In this document: positions 1 through 11,837 of the stretch, one piece after another
Position numbering within the stretch: the first letter of the stretch is position 1
Layout: every line of letters begins with the position of its first letter
The notes under the pieces: model-generated
What the model saw: only the letters and a program-made list of their open reading frames with translations
Told to the model about the DNA's origin: nothing
Database searches by the model: none
Assembly: GCA_034440575.1 (NCBI GenBank)
Contig: JAOTOL010001374.1
Span: forward strand, 730,537 to 794,536
Reading direction: 5' to 3'
Origin: Imbricaverruca yamaguchii
Taxonomy: Eukaryota > Arthropoda > Thecostraca > Neoverrucidae
DNA length: 64,000 bases
Made by a program: the position numbers and the translations under genes

Positions 1-1
1 A

Positions 2-3000
2 AACTTGAGCAGACATTTCCATCGTCGACATGCAAACGAACTTGGTTCGCTGGGCGGCAAACAAGGAAGGCGGTTGTCTCAGTATTTGTTGTTGATGTCG
101 AAGAGAATTCGCTACAAGGCCTATACACAGGCATCAACAAAAAGCCTGCCACCTGTTGATAAGGAACAAGGGATTAGTGTGAGCGAATCTACCAAATCAG
201 CCATGCAAGATGTCATTCATGTGATGGAATCATCTGAATCTGATGGTCAAAAGGATGATTCATGTAATCCAGTGCGTGGCGAGACGTCGCCCGAGGCGCA
301 TACACCCGGACTTGGCAAATTGCATGTAGCCGGTGTCTCGGACCGAAATTTACTTGGAAGTATTAATCCCTCACAGCATACCAATAGTCATCTGGCAGGC
401 TATTCGACAGCCACACAGGTAGCTGATCTGGCCTTACCAAGTAGTCGCAAGGTGGGAGAAACAATTCCTCCACAGCCAGAAGTTATTGAACAACCATGTG
501 ATGCTGCTGAAGATTCTTCGACTAATCCTCGTGAGTTAATCCAGATGGTTGGCAGAACAACACAAACACAAACCAGTGATGAGGCTGCAGGAATTGGAAC
601 TATAAATTTGAAGTTTTTTTTGGCAAGTCTTCTGTGAATGCTAAAGATCAGATGGAGGCACATACCAAGCTTCACAGCATCCTAACAGAATTGTCGAAAT
701 TGCACACTGCTGTTAATGATCTGGGCAGCAGGCTGGCTCCCTCGGCCAGCAGGGACGCACCTACCGAAAACGAAAGCCGTGGCTGTAAATTGGATTTGGT
801 TCTCAAGAAAGATACCCTGCAGGGAACCTTTGGGTTTTGTTCTGTTTGCATGCAACAAAAAGACTTTATTGCATCAAAACATGGAGCAGCAAAGGCACTT
901 AATTGGGTTATATCTGGTGTGAAAATCACCAAACCGCATGTGTTCAAGTTTCGGTGTGTGAGACACGAGACAAGTGCTATGCATAAGGTAGCAAAGTCAA
1001 ACCTTGCATTGATGAATGATTCCCAGAGACTAGACGCAAAAAGGCGGGAGCTCGACCGTTCTCTAACTAGAGATGTGCTGCGCATAGCATACTATGGGGT
1101 AATGAGGAACCATTCATACCGAGATTTTCAGCTTCTCATGCGGACATTGTTCACTTCTTTGGAGAACGGTCCAAACTTCAAGTTGATAGAACGCAACGTT
1201 CACAGAAAAACGGCAGCTAGTGCCACAGATGTTTTCTTCAAATCATACTCTGGCATGCTGAACCATTTCCTTTGTTCACCTAGTGTTGTCACAGGAAGAA
1301 TGCGACACCTGCAATTGAGTGCAGATAAGGTGACTACAGGTAACATCACTCGACAGGTCATTAATGCCCGATTCATAGATGTGGATGGTGAACCGAAAGT
1401 GGTTAATCTCTCCATAGATGTAATCCGTAACCGTGCATCAGCTGAGGATCGAGAGCTGGGCATTCGCCACGAGTCAGATGCCATTGGCTGCTTTGAACAC
1501 ATCGTCAACACACTGAGTACTGTGATTCTTGCCTTGCATGATGATGACATCTCAAAGATGGTGTTGGCGTTGAGCACAGATAAAGAGGCAGTTTACGCTG
1601 GTGTGCATAGCGGCGTTGCTTCCCTTTGGAGGAAGAAATTTGGGAACAAAAAGTTTTTGCATCTAATTGATAGAGCCCACAAGGTAGAGAAGTTGCTGGA
1701 TGCAGGATTGATGTGCTTTGACTGGGCACGAGAAATAGTGAAGTCTCGTTTACCACATATTATAAATACATTCAGGAATTCTTCGAGGATGGAGCGACTG
1801 GCAAGGAGTGTGAATCCTGCCTTCAAAAAACTTCGTAACACTGTGGAAACTCGATTTTTGGAATACACATTCACCTCGCTCCAGTCCGTCATGAGTCAGC
1901 TCGGTGATATCATTATGGCAGTGGAAAATGCTGATCGTTTGCAGGCGAACGATCCATCTCGCTTGTCCACTTTACGGTACCTCTCTGACCCAGATTTTGT
2001 GCCATCCTGCTCGGTGTTGATGTATACAATCCGGTGTGCTTTGAATATCAGCAAAAAGAGTCAAAAAGACAACTATTCTGTGTGGGATGATCGTGATGCG
2101 ATCACAGAGTTTCGCTGGAAGATACAGCAGCTGAAAATAAATCCCTTGACAAATGCTCTGCTTCGAAGGCATCGTTGTGAATATCACACGGGAAAATTTC
2201 AAGGTTTCGATCTGAATGAAACAAGGAGTATGGTAGCATCTCACACGTGACATAGCAGGGCATGCGATGAGACAGCCGTAATAGATTACGCGCTTGCATT
2301 TCAGAAGTCACTTGAGCGTCAGGTTGAAGTCGCGGTCAGGCTCATTTCAGTGTTTGATGATTTTCTTGATGTGCATGAGGTAGAAACGAATTTGGCCTCC
2401 GTATTTGATATCACCACATATCCACAAGACATGACTTACCTTCAAAGTTTTCAGAATCAGGAGTTTCTCGCTGTATGCGAGTATTTCAGTGATGATGGCT
2501 TATTGCATTTTCCAAAGAAGCACTGCTCAACTATGTGTGAACTAAGATATTGTGCATGTTTAGAAAATCAGTTCGTTATGTTCAAGAGCCGCGTAGTGGA
2601 GCGTATACGCTTATGCGAAAGCTGGTACATACGGCGTGATAATGAAAAGAGCCTATGTGTAGCGAACGCTCTGGCGCATTTTCTTGTACCTGAACATATC
2701 CTACACCTGGAGATACCGGATGTAGTTGAGCTGATTGAAATTGCCTTGCTCTTGTCCCATTCACAATCGGATACAGAGAGAACGGGAAAGTTTTGAAAGA
2801 AACATCTGAAGTACGCTTTTCTATAAAATTTCATGAATTGAAACCAGAGAGTCGGGATCGTTGTGCGAAAGAGGTGTTCGTTAAATCTTTTGGGGTTCCA
2901 ACAAACGAAGCTCCACTAGATGTGTTTCACCGGGTTTGGCTAAAAGAACACAGAGGGGTTTTGACACAGAAGCCGAAGCGAGCTTCAGGTTACATGAAAC

Positions 3001-3596
3001 GTTTGACAAAATCACTCGTGCGCTTTGTAAAGTGTTCTGAGTTCGACGAATGCCTTCTGCAAACTAAACGAAGCATGTTCGAGGATGGTCACCCTGAGGA
3101 TGACTTGTCGCCTGAAGCCACACCTGCGCATTCTCTGACTAGAAGTGGTGACATATCCGATGCGGACGCGTCCACGTAGAGCAAACAATTAAAGTTGGAC
3201 AAATACTTTAAGAAGGTTGGAGATGCCTTTGTTCATGATGCATCGTCTCAAGAGTCTTGTGAGTCTGTTTCAGAAAATGTTCCGGTTTTCGGGTACGATG
3301 CATCGTCTGGAAACTCACAAATTGCACATAGTACGTCGAGCCCACAGCATAGCATTGCTGAATCGGTTGTTCGACCTTCAAAGCAGATGAAGTTAACATC
3401 ATTAGTCAATGATTCAACAACAGACAACTGCTCGCTGGATCTTTATGTCTTTAGTTTCAATATGTCCCCAACAGACTTCCCGCAGTCAACTGGTGCACAT
3501 GCTCTTTTCCGGTATCGCATAGCAATGAATGCATCACCAGCTACGGTTCACTCGACGGTTGTAGCTGGAATATTATGTCGTCTTAATTTAAAATGA
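2..3596 (+). pseudogene. hAT-like transposase, broken, 5' end cut by window edge
   Basis: Four reading-frame pieces follow one another and look like one hAT-superfamily transposase (the kind related to ZNF862/ZMYM-type host proteins). The first piece (5-637) starts inside what looks like the end of a C2H2 finger (HFHRRH), so the gene begins upstream of the window. The main piece (634-2250) has a TTF/BED-like finger (C69, C72, C108, H111, H117), an early acidic position (D231), a second one (D316) in an STDKEAVYAGVHSGV segment, a DRAHKVEKLL segment in place of the usual hAT C/H2 motif, and VETRFL. The piece 2793-3179 follows an ERTGK segment resembling the hAT C-terminal SERxFS region. The breaks are a frameshift near the eight-T run at 614-621, an in-frame TGA at 2248, a frameshift near 2790 and an in-frame TAG at 3177. 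I infer an inactive transposon gene; a domesticated gene with sequencing errors is less likely. Confidence 0.72.
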
Positions 3597-3831
3597 TACC
3601 TAATATGTGGTGCAAAGTATTGGAGTAAAGTGGGGACGCAGCGTCCTAGATTTGTGTGGATTTCTGCCGATGGATTGGATACGTAATGCTTTTGGCATGA
3701 TTTCAACGCAAATACGAATTGTTGCACGTGATGCGAGCGACATTGCCAACATTGCCATGCATTTCCAAAATCTTGCAGTTTGCGGAGTTCATGCCAACAC
3801 CCGTTATATTCTCATTTTGATATTTGAAAGC

Positions 3832-3875
3832 ATGAATACCCAGCACTGAGTATTTCTTCAGTGCTGGGTATTCAT
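3832..3875. repeat. Perfect 18-bp inverted repeat with 8-nt loop
   Basis: The arms ATGAATACCCAGCACTGA (3832-3849) and TCAGTGCTGGGTATTCAT (3858-3875) are exact reverse complements. The outward sequence CAGTGCTGGGTATTC looks like a hAT terminal repeat and lies about 240 bp after the transposase pseudogene, so one arm may be that element's 3' terminus. A second inverted terminus directly beside it is unexplained. Confidence 0.8.
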
Positions 3876-4101
3876 TCTTCAGTACTTCTACGCGCCCCAG
3901 GAAAACACCGGTGAACGAGTCGCGATCTAGCCGTCTTGCTCATCGGTAGCACAGCCAGCACCCACATGGCGCCCAACGAGGAACGGCAGCGATGGGCAAA
4001 TGGAAACACAACGTGGAAAGCGGTGGTGAGCGACAATATAATGGACGGGCGTCGGCGCCGGTAGTGACAGGTCACGGTCGATCTCCACGTGTCCGTCCAT
4101 C

Positions 4102-4505
4102 GCGACGGCCGGCCACAGCCGCACCACCTCACGACGGCCGGCCACAGCCGGACCACCTCGTAACGGCCGGCCACAGCCGCACCACATCGCGACGGCCGGC
4201 CACAGTCGCACCACATCGCGACGGCCGGCCACAGTCGCACCACCTCGTGACGGCCGGCCACAGCCGCACCACCTCGCGACGGCCGGCCACAGTCGCACCA
4301 CATCGCGACGGCCGGCCACAGTCGCACCACCTCGCGACGGCCGGCCACAGTCGCACCACCTCGTAACGGCCGGCCACGGCCGCACCACATCGCGACGGCC
4401 GGCCACAGCCGCACCACATCGTAACGGCCGGCCACAGCCGCACCACATCGCGACCGCCGGCCACAGCCGCACCACATCGCGACGGCCGGCAGCAGCCGCA
4501 CCACC
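4102..4505. repeat. 29-bp GC-rich minisatellite, about 14 copies
   Basis: The unit GCGACGGCCGGCCACAGYCG plus a CACCACMTC tail repeats about 14 times with few substitutions. Because 29 is not a multiple of 3 and the unit has no stop in any register, long reading frames appear on both strands; none looks like a protein. The array is CpG-rich. Confidence 0.92.
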
Positions 4506-4984
4506 AGCTATACCACTTGGCGCCTCCCATCTCCAAGCTCTCCGTTCTGGTGGCGCCCTAATGGTGTGGCGAGCGTGCTGTGCGGGATCGTGAATCATGC
4601 AATGGCATGCAGTTCCCGTTCCGCTGAACGCCGTCACTGCGCCACTCCGTCTCGTTCATCTTCGGCACCTGGTCCACAGGGCTCTAGTCCCGCATGCTGA
4701 AGGAGTCCATGCTGGCCCCCTGCCGAAGAACGTTGGGTCAGCGGGACTCGCGCTGGAAATGAGCCTGCACGGCACCCCGGGGCAGGCTCAGGTCGGGCGG
4801 GCACGGGCCGGCCGGACTAGGTCCATTAGACCAGGCCTGTATCAATAGAGTAGCGCAGCTCCTTGCGGATATGGGTACATAAAAGCGTGGCAAGTTGAAC
4901 CATGCTATCCAAGTGCTGAAAATCGTTATGTTCGGCTCCCCTGCCCTACGAAGAAAGGCGCTTTAATCACGCATATTACGTGCT
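4506..4984. other. Unassigned sequence
   Basis: GC-rich sequence between the minisatellite and a tRNA-like fragment. I see no domain-bearing frame, RNA gene or repeat unit in it. Confidence 0.4.
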
Positions 4985-5047
4985 GACTATATTGAGTTTT
5001 AACGTCGGTTAGCGGGTTCGAATCACCAAAAAAAAAAAAAAAAAAAA
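4985..5047 (+). repeat. tRNA-like B box followed by a 20-A run (possible SINE end)
   Basis: GGGTTCGAATC resembles a tRNA T-arm/B box and is followed after CACC by 20 consecutive A (5028-5047), as in the 3' end of a tRNA-derived retroposon. No A box is visible, so it is at most a truncated copy. Confidence 0.35.
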
Positions 5048-5125
5048 TGGGCTCCAGTGCACTCCGACTCCAGTCGACATGCCCTCCGACTCCAAACCCT
5101 GGAAGTAAGTTTCCCACTCTGCCTA
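5048..5125 (-). mobile_element. Terminal fragment of a hAT-type nonautonomous element
   Basis: Read on the minus strand this gives CAGAGTGGGAAACTTACTTC and then a GGGTTTGGAGTCGGAG segment, matching the 5' end of the complete element at 22940-23998 (CAGGGTGGGAAACTTGC, then GGGTTTGGAGTCGGAG). Only the end is present. Confidence 0.6.
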
Positions 5126-5532
5126 CAATAGTAATTGCAATGTTCATCACATGTGCACTCCGAAAATGTAGTGAATAAATTTTGAAGAATTATAAGTAAA
5201 CATTGTACTTTATTCGGAATTGGTTAACTCCTACCGCTAAATAACATTCCATTCAGATATACATCCATTAAAGATCCGGAAAAGGACGAAAATCAGCCTC
5301 ATACTAACACAAGCAGCAACTCCGCAAACCACATGGGCCAAGAGAACTATCCAAGATTGTTGAAATGGAACGTTCATTGAAGTCACTTGCTAACAAAACA
5401 AGTGTTGATTGTATCATTACTGACGTCATATAAATAAATATTCGTTAGTTCCTCGTGAGTGCTGTAAATAAGATAGGAAGTGAATAACATTGAAATCATT
5501 ATAGAAGCTAAAAATTATGATTCAAATCTGAC
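5126..5532. other. AT-rich unassigned sequence
   Basis: No coding frame with recognisable domains and no repeat unit seen. Confidence 0.4.
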
Positions 5533-6995
5533 ACACGGCCGATCGTTTGGTGAAGGTTTCATTGGAATCGACCCAGCGGTTACCGAGATCGGCCATGTCG
5601 ATGAGCCTAAAACTATTGTTTTTCTGCGATCTCGTGACTTGACCTGACCCAAGGTCACCAAAGTCTAAACCGCACGCCTGCGGCACACGGCCGTTCGTTT
5701 GGTGAAGGTTTCATTGAAATCGACCTAGCGTTTACCGAGATCGGCCATGTCGGTGAGCCTAAAACTATGGTTTTTCTGCGATTTCGTGACCTTTGACCTG
5801 ACCCAGGGTCACGAAAGTCCAAACGGCACGCCTCCGGCATACGGCCGTTCGTTTGGTGAAGATTTCATTGGAATCGACCCAGCGGGTACCGAGATCGGCC
5901 ATGTCGGTGAGCCTAAAACTGGTTTTTCTGCGATGTCGTGACCTTTGACCTGACCCAGGGTCACGAAAGTCCAAACGGCACGCCTCCGGCATACGGCCGT
6001 TCGTTTGGTGAAGGTTTCATTGGAATCGACCCAGCGGTTACCGAGATCGGCCATGTCGGTGAGCCTAAAACTATGGTTTTTCTGCGATTTCGTGACCTTT
6101 GACCTGACCCAGGGTCACGAAAGTCCAAACGGCACGCCTCCGGCATACGGCCGTTCGTTTGGTGAAGGTTTCATTGGAATCGACCCAGCGGTTACCGAGA
6201 TCGGCCATGTCGGTGAGCCTAAAACTGGTTTTTCTGCGATTTCGTGACCTTTGACCTGACCCAGGGTCACGAAAGTCCAAACGGCACGCCTCCGGCATAC
6301 GGCCGTTCGTTTGGTGAAGGTTTCATTGGAATCGACCCAGCGGTTACCGAGATCGGCCATGTCGGTGAGCCTAAAACTATGGTTTTTCTGCGATTTCGTG
6401 ACCTTTGACCTGACCCAGGGTCACGAAAGTCCAAACGGCACGCCTCCGGCATACGGCCGTTCGTTTGGTGAAGGTTTCATTGGAATCGACCCAGCGGGTA
6501 CCGAGATCGGCCATGTCGGTGAGCCTAAAACTGGTTTTTCTGCGATTTCGTGACCTTTGACCTGACCCAGGGTCACGAAAGTCCAAACGGCACGCCTCCG
6601 GCATACGGCCGTTCGTTTGGTGAAGGTTTCATTGGAATCGACCCAGCGGTTACCGAGATCGGCCATGTCGGTGAGCCTAAAACTATGGTTTTTCTGCGAT
6701 TTCGTGACCTTTGACCTGACCCAGGGTCACGAAAGTCCAAACGACACGCCTGCGACATACGGCCGTTCGTTTGGTGAAGGTTTCATTAAGATCGAACCAG
6801 GGGTTGCCGAGATCAGCCATGTCAATAATTCCAAAATTATGTTTTTCTTCAATTTGGTGACCTTTGACCTGACCCAAGGTCACGAAAGTCCAAACGGCAC
6901 GCCTCTGGCACACTGGCGATCGTTTGGTGTAGGTTTCATGAAGATCGAGCCAGCGGTTGCTGAGACGGTCCATGTCGGCGAGATGGTGTCGGTCA
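5533..6995. repeat. 152/154-bp satellite array, about 10 monomers, dimeric higher-order pattern
   Basis: Anchors of the form GTTCGTTTGGTGAAGG recur near 5546, 5694, 5846, 5998, 6152, 6304, 6458, 6610, 6762 and 6917. Central monomers alternate between 154 bp (AAACTATGGTTTTT) and 152 bp (AAACTGGTTTTT), giving a 306-bp dimer. The outer monomers are more diverged. Eight monomers carry TGACCTTTGACCT followed by a GGGTCA half-site. The short frames on both strands are by-products of the repeat. Confidence 0.93.
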
Positions 6996-7307
6996 AACCG
7001 TGTCGGTGAGATGGTGTCTGTTTTTTAGTCCTTCCCTACAAAAGGGATGTGGCAGAACCATGCTGGTTCCTGATTCCCTACCAGGGAACCAGTACAAATA
7101 GGTAGTGCATGCTCCATGCAACCCAAACAGTCAATGATTTAATAGGATGCATGTTGATGATGGACAATATGAATCATTCCTGATAACTGGTGCATTATCA
7201 AAGTCTTCCGGTTTTACTGTGTCAATTTGATCTGTCTAGTTGTTTTAGATCAGAGTCATATTCGGCTTGAACGGAAACATTTGTGATATGCGCTAAGAAG
7301 TATGGGA

Positions 7308-7430
7308 GTTTCAGTAGATCAGTTGGTAGAGCTTTGGACCCTGGATCATGAGATTGTGTGGTCAAATCTCAACCAACTGCATTTACTGAATCCACCTGTG
7401 AGAAGTCAGAGTGAGAGGTAGTGAGAGTAT
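7308..7430 (+). repeat. tRNA-derived SINE (copy A), CpG-poor variant
   Basis: GTAGATCAGTTGGTAGAGC resembles a tRNA A box. About 35 bp further on, GATTGTGTGGTCAAATCTC is a decayed B box, and a body with GAGTCCACCTGTGAGAAGTC follows, as in the SINE at 11464. The cognate at about 53104-53225 keeps a better B box (GTGTTCAAATCTC). Confidence 0.6.
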
Positions 7431-8865
7431 TTAAGATTTAGAAGAATTGGTTTCTATCATTTTTGCACCTTTCTCATTGACACTAATTATTTGTCAGTGG
7501 TGGAAAGAAAACAATGCTCAGCAGTTCCTTTAGTATAAGTTAATTAAGCCATTTTATATATTTTCATTAAAAAACCCATGCATAGTATTAAATCCATCCA
7601 TTAGATGTGCATCATACTAATGAGTTGTGTGGTGTATATTTATGGTTTGTGTGGTTAACATGTCAGGATTTTCAGCTTTGGATGTACCTATAAACATGGT
7701 TGGCATTGATTGAAATATTTATTTAAAAAATCAGTTTATCTGTTTTTGCTTTTAAAAATGGCTTAATATTGCATCCTTAGCTAATTTAACCATCAAGCTA
7801 GTTTGCCACCTGGTAGTTGTACACCTGCTGCCAGATACAGTAGAGCTGAGTGAAGTGTCAATGCACATCAGAAGACATAGTGTTATTTCTTGACATTGTT
7901 AAGTTTAATTATACTTTCTTCAGCAATATCAGTATTAAAAACTATTATGTTATTGCAACTGAGGTGAGAATTAGAATTAGTAATTGCTTAATTTATGTGG
8001 ATCATTATTCAATGTCTCCTTGTTCTAGCCTCTGTCTGAGCTTGTGACATGGAAGCAAAAAGCTGCTGTAAGGCCACCTATTGGAAACCTGCCATTTTCC
8101 ACAGATTGACCAATAGGCTATAGCACTAGCAATGCCATATATTACAGGAGGGGTCAACATGAATGATCAATGTGAATGGCCTGAAGCCCAAATAACCAAT
8201 GATGACAGGAGGGAACATGATTGTTTTGGGGTTCTTTCTTTACATACAGTGCCATGAGCATGATGTTAAGCTTCATGAAGATGCATGAAGTTATATCTCC
8301 CTTTTAGTGCCACTCAAGCTAATAGGTACATCTTGTGCCTACACATCTTGGTGAATATGTGCCTATGGTGTTTGATGAATTCTTGGAATTTACCATTCCA
8401 ATGCAATGTTTATGAAGGTGACTAAGATTGTGGAACCACTCATTTTCTGTGCAAGTGTTTACTTTCTGGGTTATCAACAAATATCACCAAACATAGGGCT
8501 TTGAGTTAGGTAGCATAGCATAAATAAAACAGCCTAACCCCTTTAGAGTAAAAAAGACTAACTTAGAAAAAACTTAGAAGTATGTTGTGAAAATATTTTA
8601 AATGTAAAAATAGCATTATGTAATGAAACCTAACATAACATAAGCTACTTTTGAAGAAAAAAACAAATTTAACAATTTTGGTGGATTTTTTTATTGTCCC
8701 ATTTGAAATGACAATAAAGATATTCTTGTCAATACAATTTTTTTTTTATTGTCCCATTCCCCCCTCTACCCATTAGAATATTAAAATTGAAGAAAACTTG
8801 AAAATTAAAAAAATGAACTTATTTTTGAAGGGTCAAAAAAATGTATGGTCCTGGTCGCTACATTT
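7431..8865. other. AT-rich, CpG-poor intergenic sequence
   Basis: No exon, RNA gene or element ends recognised; it is repeated almost unchanged in copy B, so its conservation reflects the duplication. Confidence 0.45.
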
Positions 8866-8920
8866 GGCGCTACATGACCAATGTAGTCGATGCGCCCTTA
8901 AGCCCTAATAACTAACTAAC
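8866..8920 (+). repeat. LINE/SINE 3' tail with hairpin
   Basis: GGCGC...GATGCGCCC can form a stem; it is followed by an AAGCCC-like segment and an AACTAACTAAC tail. The same arrangement ends the I-like LINE at 30569-30625. Confidence 0.6.
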
Positions 8921-9292
8921 ATGGCCCTGGTCGATTTCGCTTCCGTTTTCTGATTCCAAATATTTTTCCTCTCAAATATCCCCCAAAATGACCTCCCCAG
9001 AGCCAAAACATAATGGAAGTCGTGAAAAGTAGAAAATCTAGCCCCCCTAGTGACGTCACTTTTTGGGGAAATTGTTTTGGGGATGGATCCGGACCCTACT
9101 CGTCGAGCGCTTTCCGACGACACCTCTTTCGTTTTCGTGCGATGCTTAGTTTGGATTTTAGAGGGGTTAGTATCCGCCCCCCCGAGTTAGTTAATGGGGC
9201 TTTAGGGCGCATCGACTACTTTGGTCATGTAGCCCCCCCCCCTCCGAGACGCGGTGTGGGGATCTGACCGAAAAGACGGCGCGGGTTAATTA
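8921..9292. repeat. Dispersed repeat ending in an inverted LINE-type tail (copy A)
   Basis: This segment, holding a TGACGTCAC palindrome and a TCGAGCGCTTTCCGACGACA stretch, recurs in copy B (about 54972-55334) and, reverse-complemented and more diverged, at 27098-27412. Positions 9181-9233 read on the minus strand are another CGATGCGCCCTAAAGCCCC tail, so two tails face each other around the segment. I cannot name the family. Confidence 0.65.
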
Positions 9293-11085
9293 GGCGGTTT
9301 CATGGTACTGTCTTAGACCGTGCAAGGTATCTCAAGAGGCATGCATGGTACTCGTCTATGTAATTGTATTTCAAGTGTTGACATTCTTTGACACTCAATT
9401 TGTCATGGAAATAGAATTGAGGTATGCGCATAAATTGTGTATTGGTTTCAAGGAAAACGGACGCGATCACTTGGCCGTCCGGTACCACGGAACACAAACC
9501 AAGAACACCCTCCATTGGTGATTCAGAGCGGATTATGGATACCGGCTGCGGTGCGAAATCTATGGCCAGCGGCCCATACGCGGAACCTTGGCTGCATTAC
9601 CCTTCTTTATACAATGTTTGATGGTTCCTGAAGATAAATATTGTGATACTTAGGTTGTTAAGTCTCAAAATGAAATGAGCTGATGTGGCTTTAAAGACAA
9701 AGATAGAACTTGAAGTTGTTTTCTGTCAATATGGGCTCTTAAAACGAAGAAGACGTTTTTCAGCTTTAAAAAATGACTACTTTGAAGCCTCTATGTATCA
9801 TCACCATACAAAAGTGATGATTTTATTATTTTTAAAATGTACTAAGTATACATTGGGGAGTAGTTTCTGAGTTTCAAAAAGTAATCTTAATGTCTGGCCA
9901 CCTTTTCAAATGTGGCCTAAAACTAGGTCATGGGGCCCAATCCATTAACAAATTTAATTGTCAGAAACTGAATATGGAATGTTCCACTAACCCGTGCCAA
10001 TTACAAGTGTAAAATAAACGTTAAAGATTGCACCCTATTTGTAATATCCGACCATTCGTTCGCAAAATATCCCAGGTTCAGTATGAGACATTTTGGTAAA
10101 ACACCGTGCAATTTTGATACTTGATCGTTCTAGCGCAACACAGGGATTAATAGGAACGAGCTGAACATTGCACGTCTAAAATATCAGCCATATCTCGCTC
10201 TTCTGATCAGATTGCATAACAATCTGAAGCCATGGTGTATTAATTTGGGTCGGTCCCTGGTCAAGTTGTCCTTGAACACTCCTTGTGCCAGTTTTGAGCG
10301 ACGCTTGCCGACCTCTAAGCCTCCATTTACATGGTCAGTGCCCAGTTGGTGAGTACTTCTCAACCTTCGTGTACAGGTGGCCACACACATTTCCCATTGA
10401 AATTGACTGTTAATTGCACTCACTTGCCATTAAAACAAAAATATTCGAGCACTAGGGAAGTACTCCGTATCATTTTCACGTAGTGCTTCCATAATCATCC
10501 TTACACCTGTATGGTAGATTCGATTTTGGAGCACTAGAGCTGTAATTAGCCGATTGACTATTCGACGGATGCCCACTATGTCCGTTTTGCGAACTTTTCG
10601 AAAACAATCTGATTGGTTCAAATCCAGACACCCAGCAATGCCGTAAATTCTGAAGTCATTTTGTCTGTCTGTATGCTGTATGCATGCATGTCTACGCTGA
10701 AATTGTTGTTGCTCCTCGTATCACAGTTCAGATGTTTCAGTTTTTCGTTAGTTCAGGCTTTCATGTGTGTTTTTAACCATGCAGTCCCATTGGTCGCTTC
10801 AAGGTCAACCGAGCCACTTCCTCTTGAATGTGCTGCTTTTGATAAAATGTGCATTGCAGACAATTTTTTAAAGCCAAAAGTCGAGTTCAGCACAAAGACA
10901 AAAGCGTCTTTTGCCCGCCATCGACAATAGACGCGTGGCTATTACGGCCTATTGTCGTTCTAAAACAAAGGTCATCAGTAAATGAGGGCTGGCACAGGCG
11001 CACTTGAAAACATTTAACAAGTGTTCATCCCAGTGACACTGAAAGGGTCAGCAGGGACAATGGGAAATCACCAAGTATGATGAGA
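9293..11085. other. Intergenic sequence, no gene recognised
   Basis: Several short open frames occur but none shows a domain, codon bias or splice context I trust. It is present in both duplication copies. Confidence 0.4.
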
Positions 11086-11089
11086 AGTC

Positions 11090-11310
11090 AGCAAGTACGG
11101 CTAGAACGGTATCCATTCCCACCCACAAGTGCTGCCTAAGGCGGCGACTGAACAGGGGAACTGACGTCGTTTTAGGCCCTGCGGCAGCTCGTTGTACGGG
11201 GCAGGGACTTGAGAGCAAAAGCGGCGCCTGCCCATCTCTGTCCGTGATCTGGGGACGTACAGGTCCCGGTCCTGACTTGTGTGGCGGTCGCTCACGACCG
11301 TCAGACTCCA
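11090..11310 (-). pseudogene. CR1/L2-like LINE relic, reverse transcriptase C-terminus (copy A)
   Basis: The minus strand reads DLYVPRSRTEMGRRRFCS, close to DLHVPRSRTNMGKRRFCS near the C-terminus of the LINE at 35921-39542, followed by an LFxxxLxxHL segment that also matches. It is a short dead fragment of the same LINE family. Confidence 0.75.
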
Positions 11311-11463
11311 GATGAGTCACCTATATGTGTTAAATATTGATCACTATGTCACTGCAATCTACCAGGGTTTGGCTTTATATCGTCGTATCAGCCATGCATG
11401 ACTAATGTCAAATGATATGACAAGTTTCCTGTATGAGCCTTAGCTGAAGTCTGTTGCCTGTTT

Positions 11464-11641
11464 TTGGGGACCGCGGTAGCTCAGTTGGTGGAGTGTCGGT
11501 CTCCTGATCGCAAGATTGTGGGTTCGAATGCCACAGCCGACGGCATTACCGAGTCCACCCGCGACTAATCGGCATGAGATGTTGGCGACGCTACATGACC
11601 TATCGGTGGAATGCGTCGGAAAAGAACCGAATTTTCTTCCC
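11464..11641 (+). repeat. tRNA-derived SINE, 178 bp, with 13-bp target-site duplication (copy A)
   Basis: Flanked by CTGTTGCCTGTTT at 11451-11463 and 11642-11654. The head has GGTAGCTCAGTTGGTGGAGTG (A box) and GTGGGTTCGAATGCC (B box). The body has CGACTAATCGGCATGAGATG and GGCGACGCTACATGACC, shared with the SINEs at 51320 and 26686. Confidence 0.88.
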
Positions 11642-11837
11642 CTGTTGCCTGTTTCGGGCCCTTTTCAACGCAGCCCGGTAGAGCATGCCACTGACGTACC
11701 GACGTACGCTTGGTAGAAGACCAAATCATCATTGTCTACTGTGCACAAGTGAAAATATGCCGAGAGCTACCAGCATGCTTTCTTAATCTGCCCTCGCCGT
11801 CTTGATGGGCTTTGCCCTCGTCAACCAGGGACGGGCC

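Noticed and set aside
3872..4637. Minus-strand frames of 135-236 codons rich in Trp, Arg, Ala and Val
   Set aside because: They are translations of the 29-bp minisatellite in shifting registers; no domain or codon bias.
5655..6973. Repeated 61-130 codon frames on both strands
   Set aside because: They recur with the satellite period and are fixed by the 152/154-bp monomer.
10184..10930. Short frames between 10.2 and 10.9 kb as a possible gene or LINE linker region
   Set aside because: No motif could be matched with confidence and no splice or start context supports them.
11464..11560. Possible functional tRNA gene
   Set aside because: A and B boxes are present but the acceptor stem does not close and a SINE body with target-site duplications follows; the same holds at 7308, 11838, 18295, 24445 and 51320.
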